From assembly GCA_012839295.1 (NCBI GenBank), contig DUNO01000057.1, forward strand, positions 1-64,000: DNA of 64,000 bases, written 5' to 3'. The position numbers were made by a program, and so were the translations under genes. Shown here one piece after another: positions 18,244-27,767 of this stretch; within the stretch, counting starts at the first letter, position 1; each line of letters opens with the position of its first letter. The stretch comes from Clostridiales bacterium (GTDB lineage Bacteria; Bacillota; Clostridia; Lachnospirales; Lachnospiraceae). Below the pieces are notes generated by a model, which saw only the letters and a list, made by a program, of their open reading frames with translations, did not search any database and had not been told where the DNA came from.

Positions 18244-20196
18244 TTAACAGTTATTCAAATTTTTGATTTTCCAGCCAAGCGCTTTTAATTTTTCCTGGGT
18301 ATTATCATTTACTGAATCGATTGGTATAGCTAAACACAACAATCCCTTTGCTCTTGTCATGGCTACGTAATGACATTTCAAACGAACTTTATTTTGTGTA
18401 CTTACTTCTGTCTTAGGTGGTGCTGCACATAAATAAGATAAAATCGATTTTAAATTATGTGAATTCGAGAAAGTTTCAAGCACCAAAGTTGCTAAATGTG
18501 TTCTTCCTTTTACGGAATGAATACTTCCAAATTCAAGATCAACTGTCCGCCCGAATGAATTATAATATTTATAATGATTTACAAGTCCATTTTCCCGATG
18601 AGTACCTTGTTCATCGTCTATACTTTTTTCATTTGACCACATCAAAAATTTCCCAAGATTTTTATCATTATAATCTCCGAATAAAGGTAACATCTTCATA
18701 ATTGATTCTAATAAAACATCCCATTTTTCTTTCGTCCCAATTTCTGTAGATATAAATTGTAAAAAGGTATATCTAAAATCCATATGCGCTTCAGGCTGTA
18801 TTTTCTCCATCATGGCTTTAAAAGGATTTTTTGTTGCAACTATAAAATTATCCTGCTTTGCTATATTAATTAAGCGGCGAATTCCTTTTGCTATCCATTC
18901 GGTTTGTCCACCTGTTTCACCTGTTCTGTCAAATTCCTCTTTTCCATTACGGAAATATTCTAATAATGTTTGTGGCATTCGATTTTTATTTCCCTTCTTG
19001 GCTTCATAGCATTGCCAATAATCATAAATTCCTTTTGGGAAATGTTTTGGTTGTGTATCTTCTTTTTTATCATGTACCATTCCAATAACATGACAGCCTT
19101 TTTTATGATATTTTGCCAATTCATCATCAGAAAATGTATCCAAAACTAATTGTGAGAACTCTTCTATAACTTTTCCAATCTTATCTTTTTCAAAAAGGTA
19201 CACTGTGTGGGGACACAGTTTCTCTGATAATTCATTATCACATCCTATCATTTTTTTACATGACAATGCTGCTGGATTTGCTAACGCTGCTATTCTGCTG
19301 TCAAATCGTCTGCTTTTTGTAATAAAAAGCGGATCTTTTCTAGGGAATTCTACTTTTTCAACATTTTCATTAACATAATTAAATATAGCTTGATTTTCGT
19401 CTCCAAACCCCTGGTGTACAGATAGATCTCCATCTCTATTAAAAATTTGATGAATCAGTTTCCATTGAAAAGAATTAGTGTCTTGTGCTTCATCTATGAA
19501 AAGTAACGGAAATCTAAATTGCATTGACTCTGGAAGTACCGAAATATTTTCAAGGGCTTCTTGTGTATATAATAAAATTTCGTCAAATGTAAAGTCACCT
19601 TGCTTATGGGATTCCTCGATTATTGATAAGACTGCTTTATAAGTAGGAGTGTGGGACCCAATCCTTCCCAAATTTATATTTCCAATACTCCCTTTATAGC
19701 TACAAACAGACTCATTTAAGTTGCTATATTCCAATCCACTGCGAATCTTCCATGGGAGACACCTCCACCTTACATTTTGTACTAGACTGGTATCAATCAT
19801 ATTAATCTTAATACCTTGGGAACGCAGCCAGGGAATAGAAATATAAGTATCAAAAAATGAATGCATTGTTCCTATAAAATGCGGATAGGAAAGAAGGCTC
19901 TTACCAACTTCGGTATTTCCAAGACGCTCTTCTATTTCCTCCCTCGCTACATTGGTATGTGAAAGTACACATATACCTGAATGTGTAAAAGGCCACTTTT
20001 TTGCCAAAATAGCTAATTTTGATACTAATACAGTTGTTTTTCCACTTCCCGGAAAAGCTTGAATATCAACCGTATCCATATTTTTAATTATATTTCGTCT
20101 TTCTTCATCAAAGTGAATATCATTATTCAATATTGATTCGGCCCAATCAATATCTGCATCATCAATTGCAATATTTTTCAATCTATCAATTCCCAT
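18244..20196 (-). CDS. gajB: Gabija UvrD-like helicase GajB
   Basis: 650 residues, superfamily 1 UvrD/PcrA type. Motifs: Walker A QAFPGSGKTTV (47-56), LSHTNVAREEIEERL, FIGTMHSFF, motif II IDEAQDTNSFQW, and late VKGRTHLATLVLET and YVAMTRAK. GajB forms a complex with GajA, senses nucleotide depletion or DNA ends, and activates nicking. The partner gajA ends 5 bases upstream. Length fits, although many GajB are nearer 500 residues. Confidence 0.9.
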   Translation of the reverse strand: MGIDRLKNIAIDDADIDWAESILNNDIHFDEERRNIIKNMDTVDIQAFPGSGKTTVLVSKLAILAKKWPFTHSGICVLSHTNVAREEIEERLGNTEVGKSLLSYPHFIGTMHSFFDTYISIPWLRSQGIKINMIDTSLVQNVRWRCLPWKIRSGLEYSNLNESVCSYKGSIGNINLGRIGSHTPTYKAVLSIIEESHKQGDFTFDEILLYTQEALENISVLPESMQFRFPLLFIDEAQDTNSFQWKLIHQIFNRDGDLSVHQGFGDENQAIFNYVNENVEKVEFPRKDPLFITKSRRFDSRIAALANPAALSCKKMIGCDNELSEKLCPHTVYLFEKDKIGKVIEEFSQLVLDTFSDDELAKYHKKGCHVIGMVHDKKEDTQPKHFPKGIYDYWQCYEAKKGNKNRMPQTLLEYFRNGKEEFDRTGETGGQTEWIAKGIRRLINIAKQDNFIVATKNPFKAMMEKIQPEAHMDFRYTFLQFISTEIGTKEKWDVLLESIMKMLPLFGDYNDKNLGKFLMWSNEKSIDDEQGTHRENGLVNHYKYYNSFGRTVDLEFGSIHSVKGRTHLATLVLETFSNSHNLKSILSYLCAAPPKTEVSTQNKVRLKCHYVAMTRAKGLLCLAIPIDSVNDNTQEKLKALGWKIKNLNNC

Positions 20197-20201
20197 ATTT
20201 A

Positions 20202-22118
20202 TTATCCTTTGGCTATATACTCTATTGCGTCTACTAAATATCCAGGGGTTACTTTCTTCAAATCTTCTGCTTTTCCTTTATATGTATTTTCAAGTTCAAA
20301 AGCCAACTGCTGTGCAAAATCGGCTTTTGAGGTGCGATTCTTAGAGAAAAAACTATAAAAATAAGATGCTTTTTCTTCCATTTCTTTATAATCATTAATT
20401 ATTTTGCTTATTTCTAATTTCTTTGATTCCTGATTTGCCTTAACATAAGTGACTTTCACCAATGCTTCCAATAAAGCGTTAGACATAATAGAATCCCTGA
20501 ATCCAGCATAAGCTAAGTCATATTCTAAGGTCCACCTATCTGCAATATATGTTTTAACTTGCTGACCATCCGCTCTTTCACAGATTTTCTTTATATGTTC
20601 AGATACTTCTTGTGGCGTAGAAAAGTCTGCTTCCGCTTTCCAGTTACGATCTTTCTCCTCCGGCCAAGTCTTTTTATCAGTTGTATATTTTTTGTCAATA
20701 CATATACCCGGTGCACAATCAGGCATTACATCACGGTCGGTTACACAAGCTACATTAATACGTAAGAGCTCTTTCGAATCCTTACGCTGGAATATACGTG
20801 CATACCGACGTAGCCCGGTACTTCTTACATCAACCAAAGATGCACCATAATCGGTAAAACTAAACCCAAGAAGTTTTGCTAAAGTAGGCATTAGTAATGC
20901 TTCTCCAGGACCTTCTACTATAATTACGCTTCTTGCAAAAAATAAATTGGCTTTTGTAGCATCTAGGTATTTTTCTAAAAACAGATAATCATCTTCCTCT
21001 AGCTCAGTATAGTTTTTAGATAAAGGATAGACGTTTCCATCTTTTACTATAACAATATTTGATAATTTCACCACCGAAGCCAATAATGGGGAATGGGTTG
21101 TAAGAATAATCTGTTGACGTTTTTCTTCAGCTTCATGTTCCAATGACTGAATCAATTTTAATTGCCGTTGTGCATGTACATGAGCTTCAGGTTCCTCTAT
21201 AAGCAGAAACGAAGACCGTTTAGCTTCTTCCGATTCTTTATGCAAAAGAAGTTCACATGCCATACTCATAATATTACTTGTGCCTAATCCTGCTTTTCCT
21301 TTCATTGAACTAACGTCTTTATCAATTGCTAAATCTAGTTTTTCTAAAAGAGACATTAGCTTTTGTGTATCACTGTTATTGGAGCCAGCTACTTCCAGTC
21401 TTGTCTTTAGTGTGTCTCCTTTTAACAGCATTTGCTGAGTGAGAATATCTGTCATATTCTGATTGACTGTTCTTAATGCAGAGTATTCAGCTAATAACTG
21501 ATTTGATAAATTTGTTATACCAACAAGAGACAACTCATCTAAATTCATTCCATCTTCATATTCTGATTTTCCAACATTTAGTAATGGAATGTTTTGAATT
21601 ATCTGGGATAAACGCGAATACCTTCCTGACTGCATGTCATTATAGGCATCTCGTAAAGCTCTTAAATATGTAATACGCAATAATTCTCTTGCTTCAGCTG
21701 CAGGAGATGGACCGTTTCCATCTTTTCCTGTAGATATAGAAGAAACTGTTCTAGGGGGCTTAAAACTTGTAAGATACTTACATCTCCAATGAAGATAAAG
21801 GCATGGCTTTTGGATACCATCATTGCTTTCATAAGTTAAACATTCCAGAAAAGCTGCCTGCTCATCTTTTGATAAGTCCCAAAACTTACATATAATGTTT
21901 ATTTCTAAAGTCATGTCTTCTTTATAAAAGTCAGATGATTCAATACGGTACCAACTAAAATCCGTAGTTCCTAAAACAAGACGTATAGCATCCATAATAG
22001 CTGATTTTCCTGAATCATTTTCCCCGACTAGTACTGTTAATCCAGGATTAAATGTAACTATATGAGAAGTGTCGTCAAAGCATCTAAAATTTTTGAGCTC
22101 CATTAATGATAAATACAT
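20202..22118 (-). CDS. gajA: Gabija OLD-family nuclease GajA
   Basis: 638 residues. An N-terminal ABC/SMC-type ATPase has Walker A VLVGENDSGKSAI (29-41), signature-like GLGTSNIMSMA and Walker B SFLLIEEPEAHVH. The C-terminal Toprim domain has VIIVEGPGEALL and VTDRDVM, as in OLD nucleases. GajA is the sequence-specific nicking nuclease of Gabija. RBS GGGGGAG lies 7 bases before the ATG. The pair with gajB is the standard Gabija order. Confidence 0.92.
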   Translation of the reverse strand: MYLSLMELKNFRCFDDTSHIVTFNPGLTVLVGENDSGKSAIMDAIRLVLGTTDFSWYRIESSDFYKEDMTLEINIICKFWDLSKDEQAAFLECLTYESNDGIQKPCLYLHWRCKYLTSFKPPRTVSSISTGKDGNGPSPAAEARELLRITYLRALRDAYNDMQSGRYSRLSQIIQNIPLLNVGKSEYEDGMNLDELSLVGITNLSNQLLAEYSALRTVNQNMTDILTQQMLLKGDTLKTRLEVAGSNNSDTQKLMSLLEKLDLAIDKDVSSMKGKAGLGTSNIMSMACELLLHKESEEAKRSSFLLIEEPEAHVHAQRQLKLIQSLEHEAEEKRQQIILTTHSPLLASVVKLSNIVIVKDGNVYPLSKNYTELEEDDYLFLEKYLDATKANLFFARSVIIVEGPGEALLMPTLAKLLGFSFTDYGASLVDVRSTGLRRYARIFQRKDSKELLRINVACVTDRDVMPDCAPGICIDKKYTTDKKTWPEEKDRNWKAEADFSTPQEVSEHIKKICERADGQQVKTYIADRWTLEYDLAYAGFRDSIMSNALLEALVKVTYVKANQESKKLEISKIINDYKEMEEKASYFYSFFSKNRTSKADFAQQLAFELENTYKGKAEDLKKVTPGYLVDAIEYIAKG

Positions 22119-22177
22119 GCATTATCTCCCCCTATGATATTAATTTTTTGTTATTCGTTTAATCTTGTTAAATTCTT

Positions 22178-22789
22178 TTAAAATTCGTCTTTTTCTCTAT
22201 AATATTCTTTCACAATATATCTAATAGCTTTATTAATAACAGCCAACAAACTTTCTGACATAAACAAATACAATAATGTATAATAAATCGAATCAAATGA
22301 TCCTGACATTAAAAAAAGGGAAACTATTATTGTTTCAATACATAAAGCTATATTTTCAGCTAAATCTGATTTCTTTTCAGTCCAATGCTTAAAAACAAAT
22401 ATCGAGATTCCGATGATGCAGATTGCTCCAATTATAGCCGTGATCTCATTTGTAAAAGATAAAATAGTAATAAACATGCAATTTATTATTAAAAGAATAC
22501 TGCTTGTATATCCACCTGTATCAGAACATCTTTCAGCCAACAAATAAAATATATAAAAATATGTAATTATAAATAATCCTAGGATTAATTTTTCATTCTC
22601 TTCATTCGAATTTACTGAACCCCATAAAACAATTAGAAAAAACAAAAATCCTATTTTTTTAAGCGTTTTTTTCATTTGGAACTTAAATTCGTAACTACCA
22701 TTACAATCAAGAACAACTCTTATTATTATACAAAGTAAACAAATAATCCAAATCCAGGATTGTTGATTTAATAAATATATTAATTTCAC
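22178..22789 (-). CDS. Multi-pass membrane protein upstream of Gabija, unknown
   Basis: 203 residues with about six hydrophobic segments (for example WIWIICLLCIIIRVV and LGLFIITYFYIFYLL). No family is recognised. It lies 59 bases upstream of gajA on the same strand, so it may be co-transcribed, but it is not a known Gabija component. The start ATG at 22789 is preceded by a weak site (GGGGTAAAAG). Confidence 0.6.
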   Translation of the reverse strand: MKLIYLLNQQSWIWIICLLCIIIRVVLDCNGSYEFKFQMKKTLKKIGFLFFLIVLWGSVNSNEENEKLILGLFIITYFYIFYLLAERCSDTGGYTSSILLIINCMFITILSFTNEITAIIGAICIIGISIFVFKHWTEKKSDLAENIALCIETIIVSLFLMSGSFDSIYYTLLYLFMSESLLAVINKAIRYIVKEYYREKDEF

Positions 22790-23040
22790 TTTTACCCCTA
22801 AAATAACATTTATTTTTTTCTTCTCTGGTGGCTCATGTTTCTAGTGGCCTTTAGTAATAATTAAGCATTATACCACCTATATTTTTTCGTATTTAGCTAA
22901 ATCAAATAGCTATATCCATTATATACCAACAAATTAGAAATATCAAAGTATTTAACCATTTTTCTACAGTAAAATACACCCATATATGCGTAAATACCTG
23001 CAAAACAAAAATTTTAAAATTTATATGGTTTTATATAAAT
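22790..23040. other. AT-rich intergenic stretch, likely promoter of the Gabija unit
   Basis: Very AT-rich with several TATAAT-like patches on the minus strand. No open frame or clear dyad stands out, and I cannot place one promoter firmly. Confidence 0.4.
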
Positions 23041-23270
23041 ATACAAACTGTTTCTATATGCTTTGGGAAAATAAAAAGATGCAAAGCAATGGGTACTGTA
23101 ATGTATAGAATCGCTAATCCTTTGCTCTGACATAAAGTCGCGCAACAACTTAGCAATATTGGACATCATTGAAAGAACGTGGGTTTTGTCACCCTTTCCA
23201 TATAGCTTTATCTGTGCCGGAAGATCTATCTGTATTGAGGAAACTGTTAAGTCTACTCCACCCCTGGTAC
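23041..23270 (-). pseudogene. Tyrosine recombinase (integrase) remnant
   Basis: One open frame reads GVDLTVSSIQID then LPAQIKLYGKGDKTHV and LSMMSNIAKLLRDFM. This is the core of the phage/ICE integrase catalytic domain between the first catalytic Arg and the KGxKxR hairpin. No start, no complete catalytic set (HxxR and Tyr are gone) and no stop in context, so it is a fragment. Its upstream edge runs straight into the tRNA-like 14-bp repeat at 23266-23279. Confidence 0.75.
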
Positions 23271-23279
23271 ACTGGTTTT
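23266..23279 (+). repeat. 14-bp repeat of tRNA-Ser sequence, candidate att site
   Basis: GGTACACTGGTTTT, identical and in the same orientation to 33713-33726 inside tRNA-Ser. The distance between the copies is 10.4 kb and the segment contains CBASS, xis and int. A chance match of 14 bases at these two places is unlikely. Confidence 0.55.
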
Positions 23280-23303
23280 TGGGTATTACAAATTTTTTTC
23301 TTT

Positions 23304-23345
23304 AAAATAAACCTCTAAGTGCATTCAGCAGCTAGAGGCTTTTGT
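23304..23345 (-). terminator. Terminator downstream of the CBASS operon
   Basis: Stem CCTCTA (23312-23317) with TAGAGG (23333-23338). On the minus strand it is followed by TTTATTTT, just after the cap14 stop at 23352. The plus strand also has a T-rich flank, so it may work both ways. Confidence 0.55.
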
Positions 23346-23351
23346 CTTATT

Positions 23352-24440
23352 CTATAACTTTGGTTCTATTTTCACAAAAATGGCTTTCTTTGCTGTTACA
23401 TTTATGCCCCAAGGATACTTATTTCCTCGTTGATAATGAAAAACTACAACTTCTGAATCATGCGTTTTACTGAATGCTTGTCCAAGAGCAAAAGTAAAGG
23501 CAACAGAAGAAGCAATACAAATTTTAATCTTCCCTATTTTATGAGTCTTTTCTATGTTACCGATTTCAGTTTTTATTTCTTGAACATATTTATACACTTG
23601 CTTGCTCGAATAAATCATGTCAAAATCTTTCTCTGTTGAATATTTTAAGAAGTAATCATTTTCCGACCTGATTTCACTAACATCATCACCAGTTATATCA
23701 AAACTTGTTGCTATACATAATAAAATATCACTTAGCTCATTTTTATTACTGGGGTATTCTTCTTCCTTGGTAAGCTTAACAGGAACAGTATTATCAGATA
23801 ATACCTGGAACTTATCATTTCCTTCATATCTATACTTATGAAATAATACCGCTTTATTACCATCACCGACATCATACCCTAACATAAATATTAAAGGAGT
23901 ATGAGCAATTCCTACATATCCTATACGGTATCCACGCCTTTTATATTTTTCAATTTTGGGTAATTTATTAATATAGGATTTTATGTGTGCCAATACTTTT
24001 TTATTATCATTTATGGTGGTATTGGTAGTAATCAGAGACTGATCTAATTTGAGACTTCTTGTAAAGTAATCAGAAAGCTGCTCCTTTTCATATGTAATAC
24101 TTAGCGGTTCAAATGTACTATGTTTTATTAAAAGTAATTTTTCTTTCCAATTCTGTGTAACCCAATTAATTATTATTGCAATAACAATAGCCGCATATAT
24201 TATTAGAATTATCCACAATATTATATTTCTATTTTTGTTTGTACATTCCAAAAGATAAACATATAATCCTGTATCTTCTGAATAGCCAAATGCCTTTGTC
24301 CATTCAATAGGAATCAAATTAAGAACAAATAATATTGGAATTATTACTGAAAAGAATAAACCTGTAACGATAATCTTACCTATGGAAATAAACATATTTA
24401 GTATATCAAATCTTTTAAGTATTTTTATACAAACCACCAT
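23352..24440 (-). CDS. cap14: CBASS effector with two membrane helices and SAVED domain (Cap14-like)
   Basis: About 362 residues. Two hydrophobic helices lie in the first 90 residues (IIVTGLFFSVIIPILFVL and IILWIILIIYAAIVIAII). A C-terminal SAVED sensor follows, with IGYVGIAHTPLIFMLGYDV, the central ISGDDVSEIRS-like stretch and IKICIASSVAFTFALGQAF near the end. 2TM-SAVED effectors bind a cyclic oligonucleotide and damage the inner membrane. It is the last gene of the operon and overlaps cap3 by about 26 bases. The start is uncertain (ATG 24440 or TTG 24455). Confidence 0.82.
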   Translation of the reverse strand: MVVCIKILKRFDILNMFISIGKIIVTGLFFSVIIPILFVLNLIPIEWTKAFGYSEDTGLYVYLLECTNKNRNIILWIILIIYAAIVIAIIINWVTQNWKEKLLLIKHSTFEPLSITYEKEQLSDYFTRSLKLDQSLITTNTTINDNKKVLAHIKSYINKLPKIEKYKRRGYRIGYVGIAHTPLIFMLGYDVGDGNKAVLFHKYRYEGNDKFQVLSDNTVPVKLTKEEEYPSNKNELSDILLCIATSFDITGDDVSEIRSENDYFLKYSTEKDFDMIYSSKQVYKYVQEIKTEIGNIEKTHKIGKIKICIASSVAFTFALGQAFSKTHDSEVVVFHYQRGNKYPWGINVTAKKAIFVKIEPKL

Positions 24441-24927
24441 CCTTTGGACATTCAAATATTTCCTTGATTTTTTTAGTTTTTAAATCGCCCACCCATATTC
24501 GTATTTCATCAGTCCCTGCAATTATAAAAAAGGCATAATCACAAGCTGTTCTATCATGTAATAAAGTTTCATTCCAATCAGTATAATCCATACCTGAAGG
24601 ACTAGGTATTACTTGTGGATGGGTATGCCATACTCCCATATAATAACTGTTTTTTCTTTTAGCAGTTTCTAAAAACTTAAAATGAAAAGCATCTTTAATA
24701 AAAAATCTAATTCTATTTCTTATATCCTTCTCTTGCGGTGTAGTAACATTTTCAAGCGTTATATTCCCTGTATTTAAGTGCTTGTAGCCTAATATAAAAC
24801 CGCCGCTTTCAGGCAATGCTGCACCCACCTGTAACCATTTACCTATTTCGATAAAAACAGAATCTAAGATATCTACTGTCTTACCATTAGGGAGCTTGAA
24901 CTTTTTACACATATAATCAATTTTCAT
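24415..24927 (-). CDS. cap3: CBASS JAB-family deconjugating peptidase Cap3
   Basis: About 170 residues with a JAMM zinc site: Glu 40 (ALPESGGFILG), HTHP (His 101, His 103) and SGMDYTD (Ser 111, Asp 114). Cap3 removes Cap1 (the CD-NTase) from targets to which Cap2 conjugated it, tuning signalling. The ATG at 24927 overlaps the cap2 stop (ATGAAAATTGA), a coupled arrangement; an ATG at 24951 is also possible. Confidence 0.88.
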   Translation of the reverse strand: MKIDYMCKKFKLPNGKTVDILDSVFIEIGKWLQVGAALPESGGFILGYKHLNTGNITLENVTTPQEKDIRNRIRFFIKDAFHFKFLETAKRKNSYYMGVWHTHPQVIPSPSGMDYTDWNETLLHDRTACDYAFFIIAGTDEIRIWVGDLKTKKIKEIFECPKDGGLYKNT

Positions 24928-26563
24928 TGCAGCACCTGCACTTACTTTCATAAAACCCCAATTTTCGATTATCTACTTTTTGGGGATTAATATCTATCAG
25001 AAAATTTTCATCACAGTTCTCAGTAAATATCTTCTTTAATGTATTAATGATAACACTTGTCGTTCTTGAAATAATCTCTGTACCATAAGCTACTCGTGTT
25101 CCACCGCAACTATTACGGATTGTCCTTTCTTCTATTACACCCTCATTCGCCACGTTAACCTTATTATTCACTAAAGCTCCTCCAGTATCTGTAAATAAGC
25201 ACTGAAAACAGCCATGATTTTTATAGTCCACATACAAAACATGGCTATTAATGCCGTCAGCTTCCAGCCAGGCATAAATTACTTTTTCTTTATTATGGGC
25301 CTTTGAAAATTCTTTATTGCATTCCAACTGGGTATCACTACTACCAACAGTAAAAATAATAAGATCATATTTGCCTGATGTTATAGTAACATTATCTTCA
25401 AAAAACCTTGCTGAAATTGAATTAACTAAGATTTCAGGGTGTATATGTTGAAGCGTAGCTTTTAACGCAATTACCTTTGTGTATCCTACCCCACTCATTC
25501 CTATTGTATGACGTAAAATATTTTGCTCTGACAAAGTGTCATCATCATAAATTGTTAACTGTTTCACCCCTGATCTAATTACTTCATTGGCTACATAGCT
25601 ACCTAAGGAACCCGCTCCAATAATAGCTACTTTTTTATCTAACAAGCTAATATCGTTACCGATCTGCTTATTTAGGAATTCATAATCGCATCTTGTAGTC
25701 TCTAAGCAAGCAATATTATAGTCAGCAGAAAGTAATTTAGTTAATAATTTATCCTGTCCTCCTAAGCGAAACGTAATACTGCAAGCAAAAGATATAGTAT
25801 TATAAGGCGTCTTCATTCCAAATACTAATATAAGCTCTCTTCCTGTAAAATTTTGCTCTGAAAGAAATTTGTATGTGTCATTACTTATTTTTGAACATTG
25901 CCTGTCATCAATGATATTAACAATATCTTTTTTAGACCATTTTCCCTTTAAAGTTGGGGGTAAAATCCCCCTATTATCTATAATAGGAATATAGTAAATA
26001 GGAGGATTTGGATCATGCTTCCATTGTGCCTTATCATTTTGCTTAATATTATTAGAAATAAAGCGAGCGCTGTTTTCCTTTTTATACTTACTAAGTTGCT
26101 GCACTTTATTATCTTCTGATAAAAGTAAGTAAATCCTGTCTTCATTTTTACTTGAAGCATCCCAGTAGTATAAGAACTCTTTTTGATATTCTTTTTCAAT
26201 CTGTGACTTACTCAATTGGAAAAGACGCAATAGTTGCTCTATAAGTAAAGAAATTTTTTCTTCTAAAGACAAAAGAGATTTGACAAAATCAGTGCTTTCA
26301 AGCAAACATATATATCTAATTTTCTTATCTTTATATTCATACTCTCCCATAATATGTGGATAATCAGCTATATCATTGTTAGCAATGATCATGGGCATTT
26401 CTGTTATTGGGTCTATTTTATTAACAACAATAGAAAATTGATTATTTTTAAAAGCAAATCCAACAAAGGCCCAGCCCTCATCCTCTAAATCTACATCATT
26501 AATTTTAAGTTCCTCATATTTTTGAAGAATTCTTTTTACTTCATCAATATCAGCCAAAACCAT
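24917..26563 (-). CDS. cap2: CBASS E2-E1 fusion ligase Cap2
   Basis: 548 residues. The N-terminal half has an E2-like fold with DYPHIMGEYEY and IRYICLLES (possible catalytic Cys). The C-terminal half is a ThiF/E1 domain: AIIGAGSLGSYVANEV for ATP, LTIYDDDTLSEQNILRH, and a Cys-rich end KCRCC. Cap2 conjugates the C-terminus of Cap1 to a target and primes it. GGGAG is only one base before the ATG at 26563, so a TTG at 26557 may be the true start. It overlaps the end of cap1. Confidence 0.88.
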   Translation of the reverse strand: MVLADIDEVKRILQKYEELKINDVDLEDEGWAFVGFAFKNNQFSIVVNKIDPITEMPMIIANNDIADYPHIMGEYEYKDKKIRYICLLESTDFVKSLLSLEEKISLLIEQLLRLFQLSKSQIEKEYQKEFLYYWDASSKNEDRIYLLLSEDNKVQQLSKYKKENSARFISNNIKQNDKAQWKHDPNPPIYYIPIIDNRGILPPTLKGKWSKKDIVNIIDDRQCSKISNDTYKFLSEQNFTGRELILVFGMKTPYNTISFACSITFRLGGQDKLLTKLLSADYNIACLETTRCDYEFLNKQIGNDISLLDKKVAIIGAGSLGSYVANEVIRSGVKQLTIYDDDTLSEQNILRHTIGMSGVGYTKVIALKATLQHIHPEILVNSISARFFEDNVTITSGKYDLIIFTVGSSDTQLECNKEFSKAHNKEKVIYAWLEADGINSHVLYVDYKNHGCFQCLFTDTGGALVNNKVNVANEGVIEERTIRNSCGGTRVAYGTEIISRTTSVIINTLKKIFTENCDENFLIDINPQKVDNRKLGFYESKCRCCNEN

Positions 26564-27578
26564 GCTCCCTTATATTTTTCGTTGTAGCGGCTGCAGATTT
26601 CTTTTCTGGTAACTCAAATTCATCCCCCAGAACCTTTTGAACATAAGTTGCCGCGTCATATTCAGAATCAAGATTATTCGCATTCTCTAGGTTATCGCAC
26701 GCCTTTTTTAATCTATTGTAAAACTTTACTCCGTGATCATCACAACTCTTCATTTTACAAAAAATGTCCGAATACGGAGTGACTGGTAAATTACAAAATA
26801 TTTCAGCTTTAACCAACTGACCACATTCGTAAGTTAAAGAAAATGCGCTCACTATGTTTTTTATTGTTCTATAAAGTGACTGTAAATCATCATCACCTTC
26901 GCTTGAAGTACTGCTAAAAAAGTTTGTACATGCAAGGAGTGTCAGACCTATACTTGGGGGAATCGAATTCTTACTGTCTGAACTATTATATTTTTCTTGC
27001 TTCCACTTCTTTATATAACGAACTATTCTTCGCAACTGGTCATTATCAACTAAGTAACTATCAAAATAACTATTTAGTCCTTTGGGGTCAGCTTCTTCCC
27101 ATTTATATTCTTCAGAATTTTCCTTTCCTCTTGCTAAATACAATTTACCGTTATGTTTAGCATACATCGGGAAGTCGATATGTAAATACTCGTCTTCCTT
27201 TTTTACATAAGATACTGTGATACAGGGTTCTTTTATTTTGGGCTCACGTACATTGTTGATTAATAATGCTTCTCTGCCATACTTCTTTAACTTTCTTGGG
27301 TCACCATTTTCATTGATATTCAGAGGAAAAGTTACTGCTACATCTCTGTCCACACAACCATCTTTGTTCCTAATAGTAGTATTTAATCGATAGCTCCCTT
27401 GATCAAAAAACTCCATATCACTCTTATTTACGCTGATATCATGTTCTTTGCAGATTCCTGGGAAATAATCTTCAAAATCCTTTTGAAGAGTTTCCCTTTT
27501 TTTAATCATGTCATTAGCTTCTGTCGAAATCCTAATACTGTCATAAAAATTGCTGAATTGCTTCTTTAATTTGATCAT
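26550..27578 (-). CDS. cap1: CBASS cGAS/DncV-like nucleotidyltransferase Cap1
   Basis: 342 residues. Nucleotidyltransferase motifs: FDQGSYRLNT (Gly-Ser at 61-62) and VDRDVAV (Asp 77, Asp 79), with a later third acidic residue in LHIDFPM. The C-terminal IREHGFG resembles the flexible tail used for Cap2 linkage in type II systems. The enzyme makes a cyclic di- or trinucleotide that activates the SAVED effector. First gene of the operon, transcribed from the region with two SOS-box modules at 27627-27781. RBS AAAGGAAGG precedes the ATG. Confidence 0.9.
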   Translation of the reverse strand: MIKLKKQFSNFYDSIRISTEANDMIKKRETLQKDFEDYFPGICKEHDISVNKSDMEFFDQGSYRLNTTIRNKDGCVDRDVAVTFPLNINENGDPRKLKKYGREALLINNVREPKIKEPCITVSYVKKEDEYLHIDFPMYAKHNGKLYLARGKENSEEYKWEEADPKGLNSYFDSYLVDNDQLRRIVRYIKKWKQEKYNSSDSKNSIPPSIGLTLLACTNFFSSTSSEGDDDLQSLYRTIKNIVSAFSLTYECGQLVKAEIFCNLPVTPYSDIFCKMKSCDDHGVKFYNRLKKACDNLENANNLDSEYDAATYVQKVLGDEFELPEKKSAAATTKNIREHGFG

Positions 27579-27626
27579 GTTTTACCTTCCTTTGTTTATT
27601 ATTTTCTCAACTAGTCTATTAGTTAC

Positions 27627-27654
27627 AGTATACTATATATTAATTTAAATGCAA
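27627..27654 (-). promoter_or_regulatory. Promoter P1 of the CBASS operon
   Basis: Minus strand: -35 TTGCAT (27649-27654), 16-base spacer, -10 TATACT (27627-27632), about 50 bases upstream of cap1. An SOS-like box sits 10 bases upstream of the -35. Confidence 0.6.
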
Positions 27655-27664
27655 TACTTTTCTT

Positions 27665-27678
27665 CGAACAAATGTTTT
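27665..27678. promoter_or_regulatory. LexA (SOS) box-like site 1
   Basis: CGAACAAATGTTTT matches the B. subtilis LexA consensus CGAACRNRYGTTYC at 13 of 14 positions. Ends 10 bases from the P1 -35. Confidence 0.6.
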
Positions 27679-27728
27679 GCATCTAGTATTAACAGAATTT
27701 CATATACTATATATAGTCTTGTTAATTA

Positions 27729-27757
27729 ATAATAACACATCATATGCCAAATTGCAA
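27729..27757 (-). promoter_or_regulatory. Promoter P2 of the CBASS operon
   Basis: Minus strand: -35 TTGCAA (27752-27757), 17-base spacer, -10 TATTAT (27729-27734). Same layout as P1, including the SOS-like box 10 bases upstream. Confidence 0.5.
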
Positions 27758-27767
27758 TATTTTCCTC

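Noticed and set aside
23041-23270. Functional integrase
   Set aside because: Only the middle of the catalytic domain is present; there is no start codon, HxxR or catalytic Tyr.
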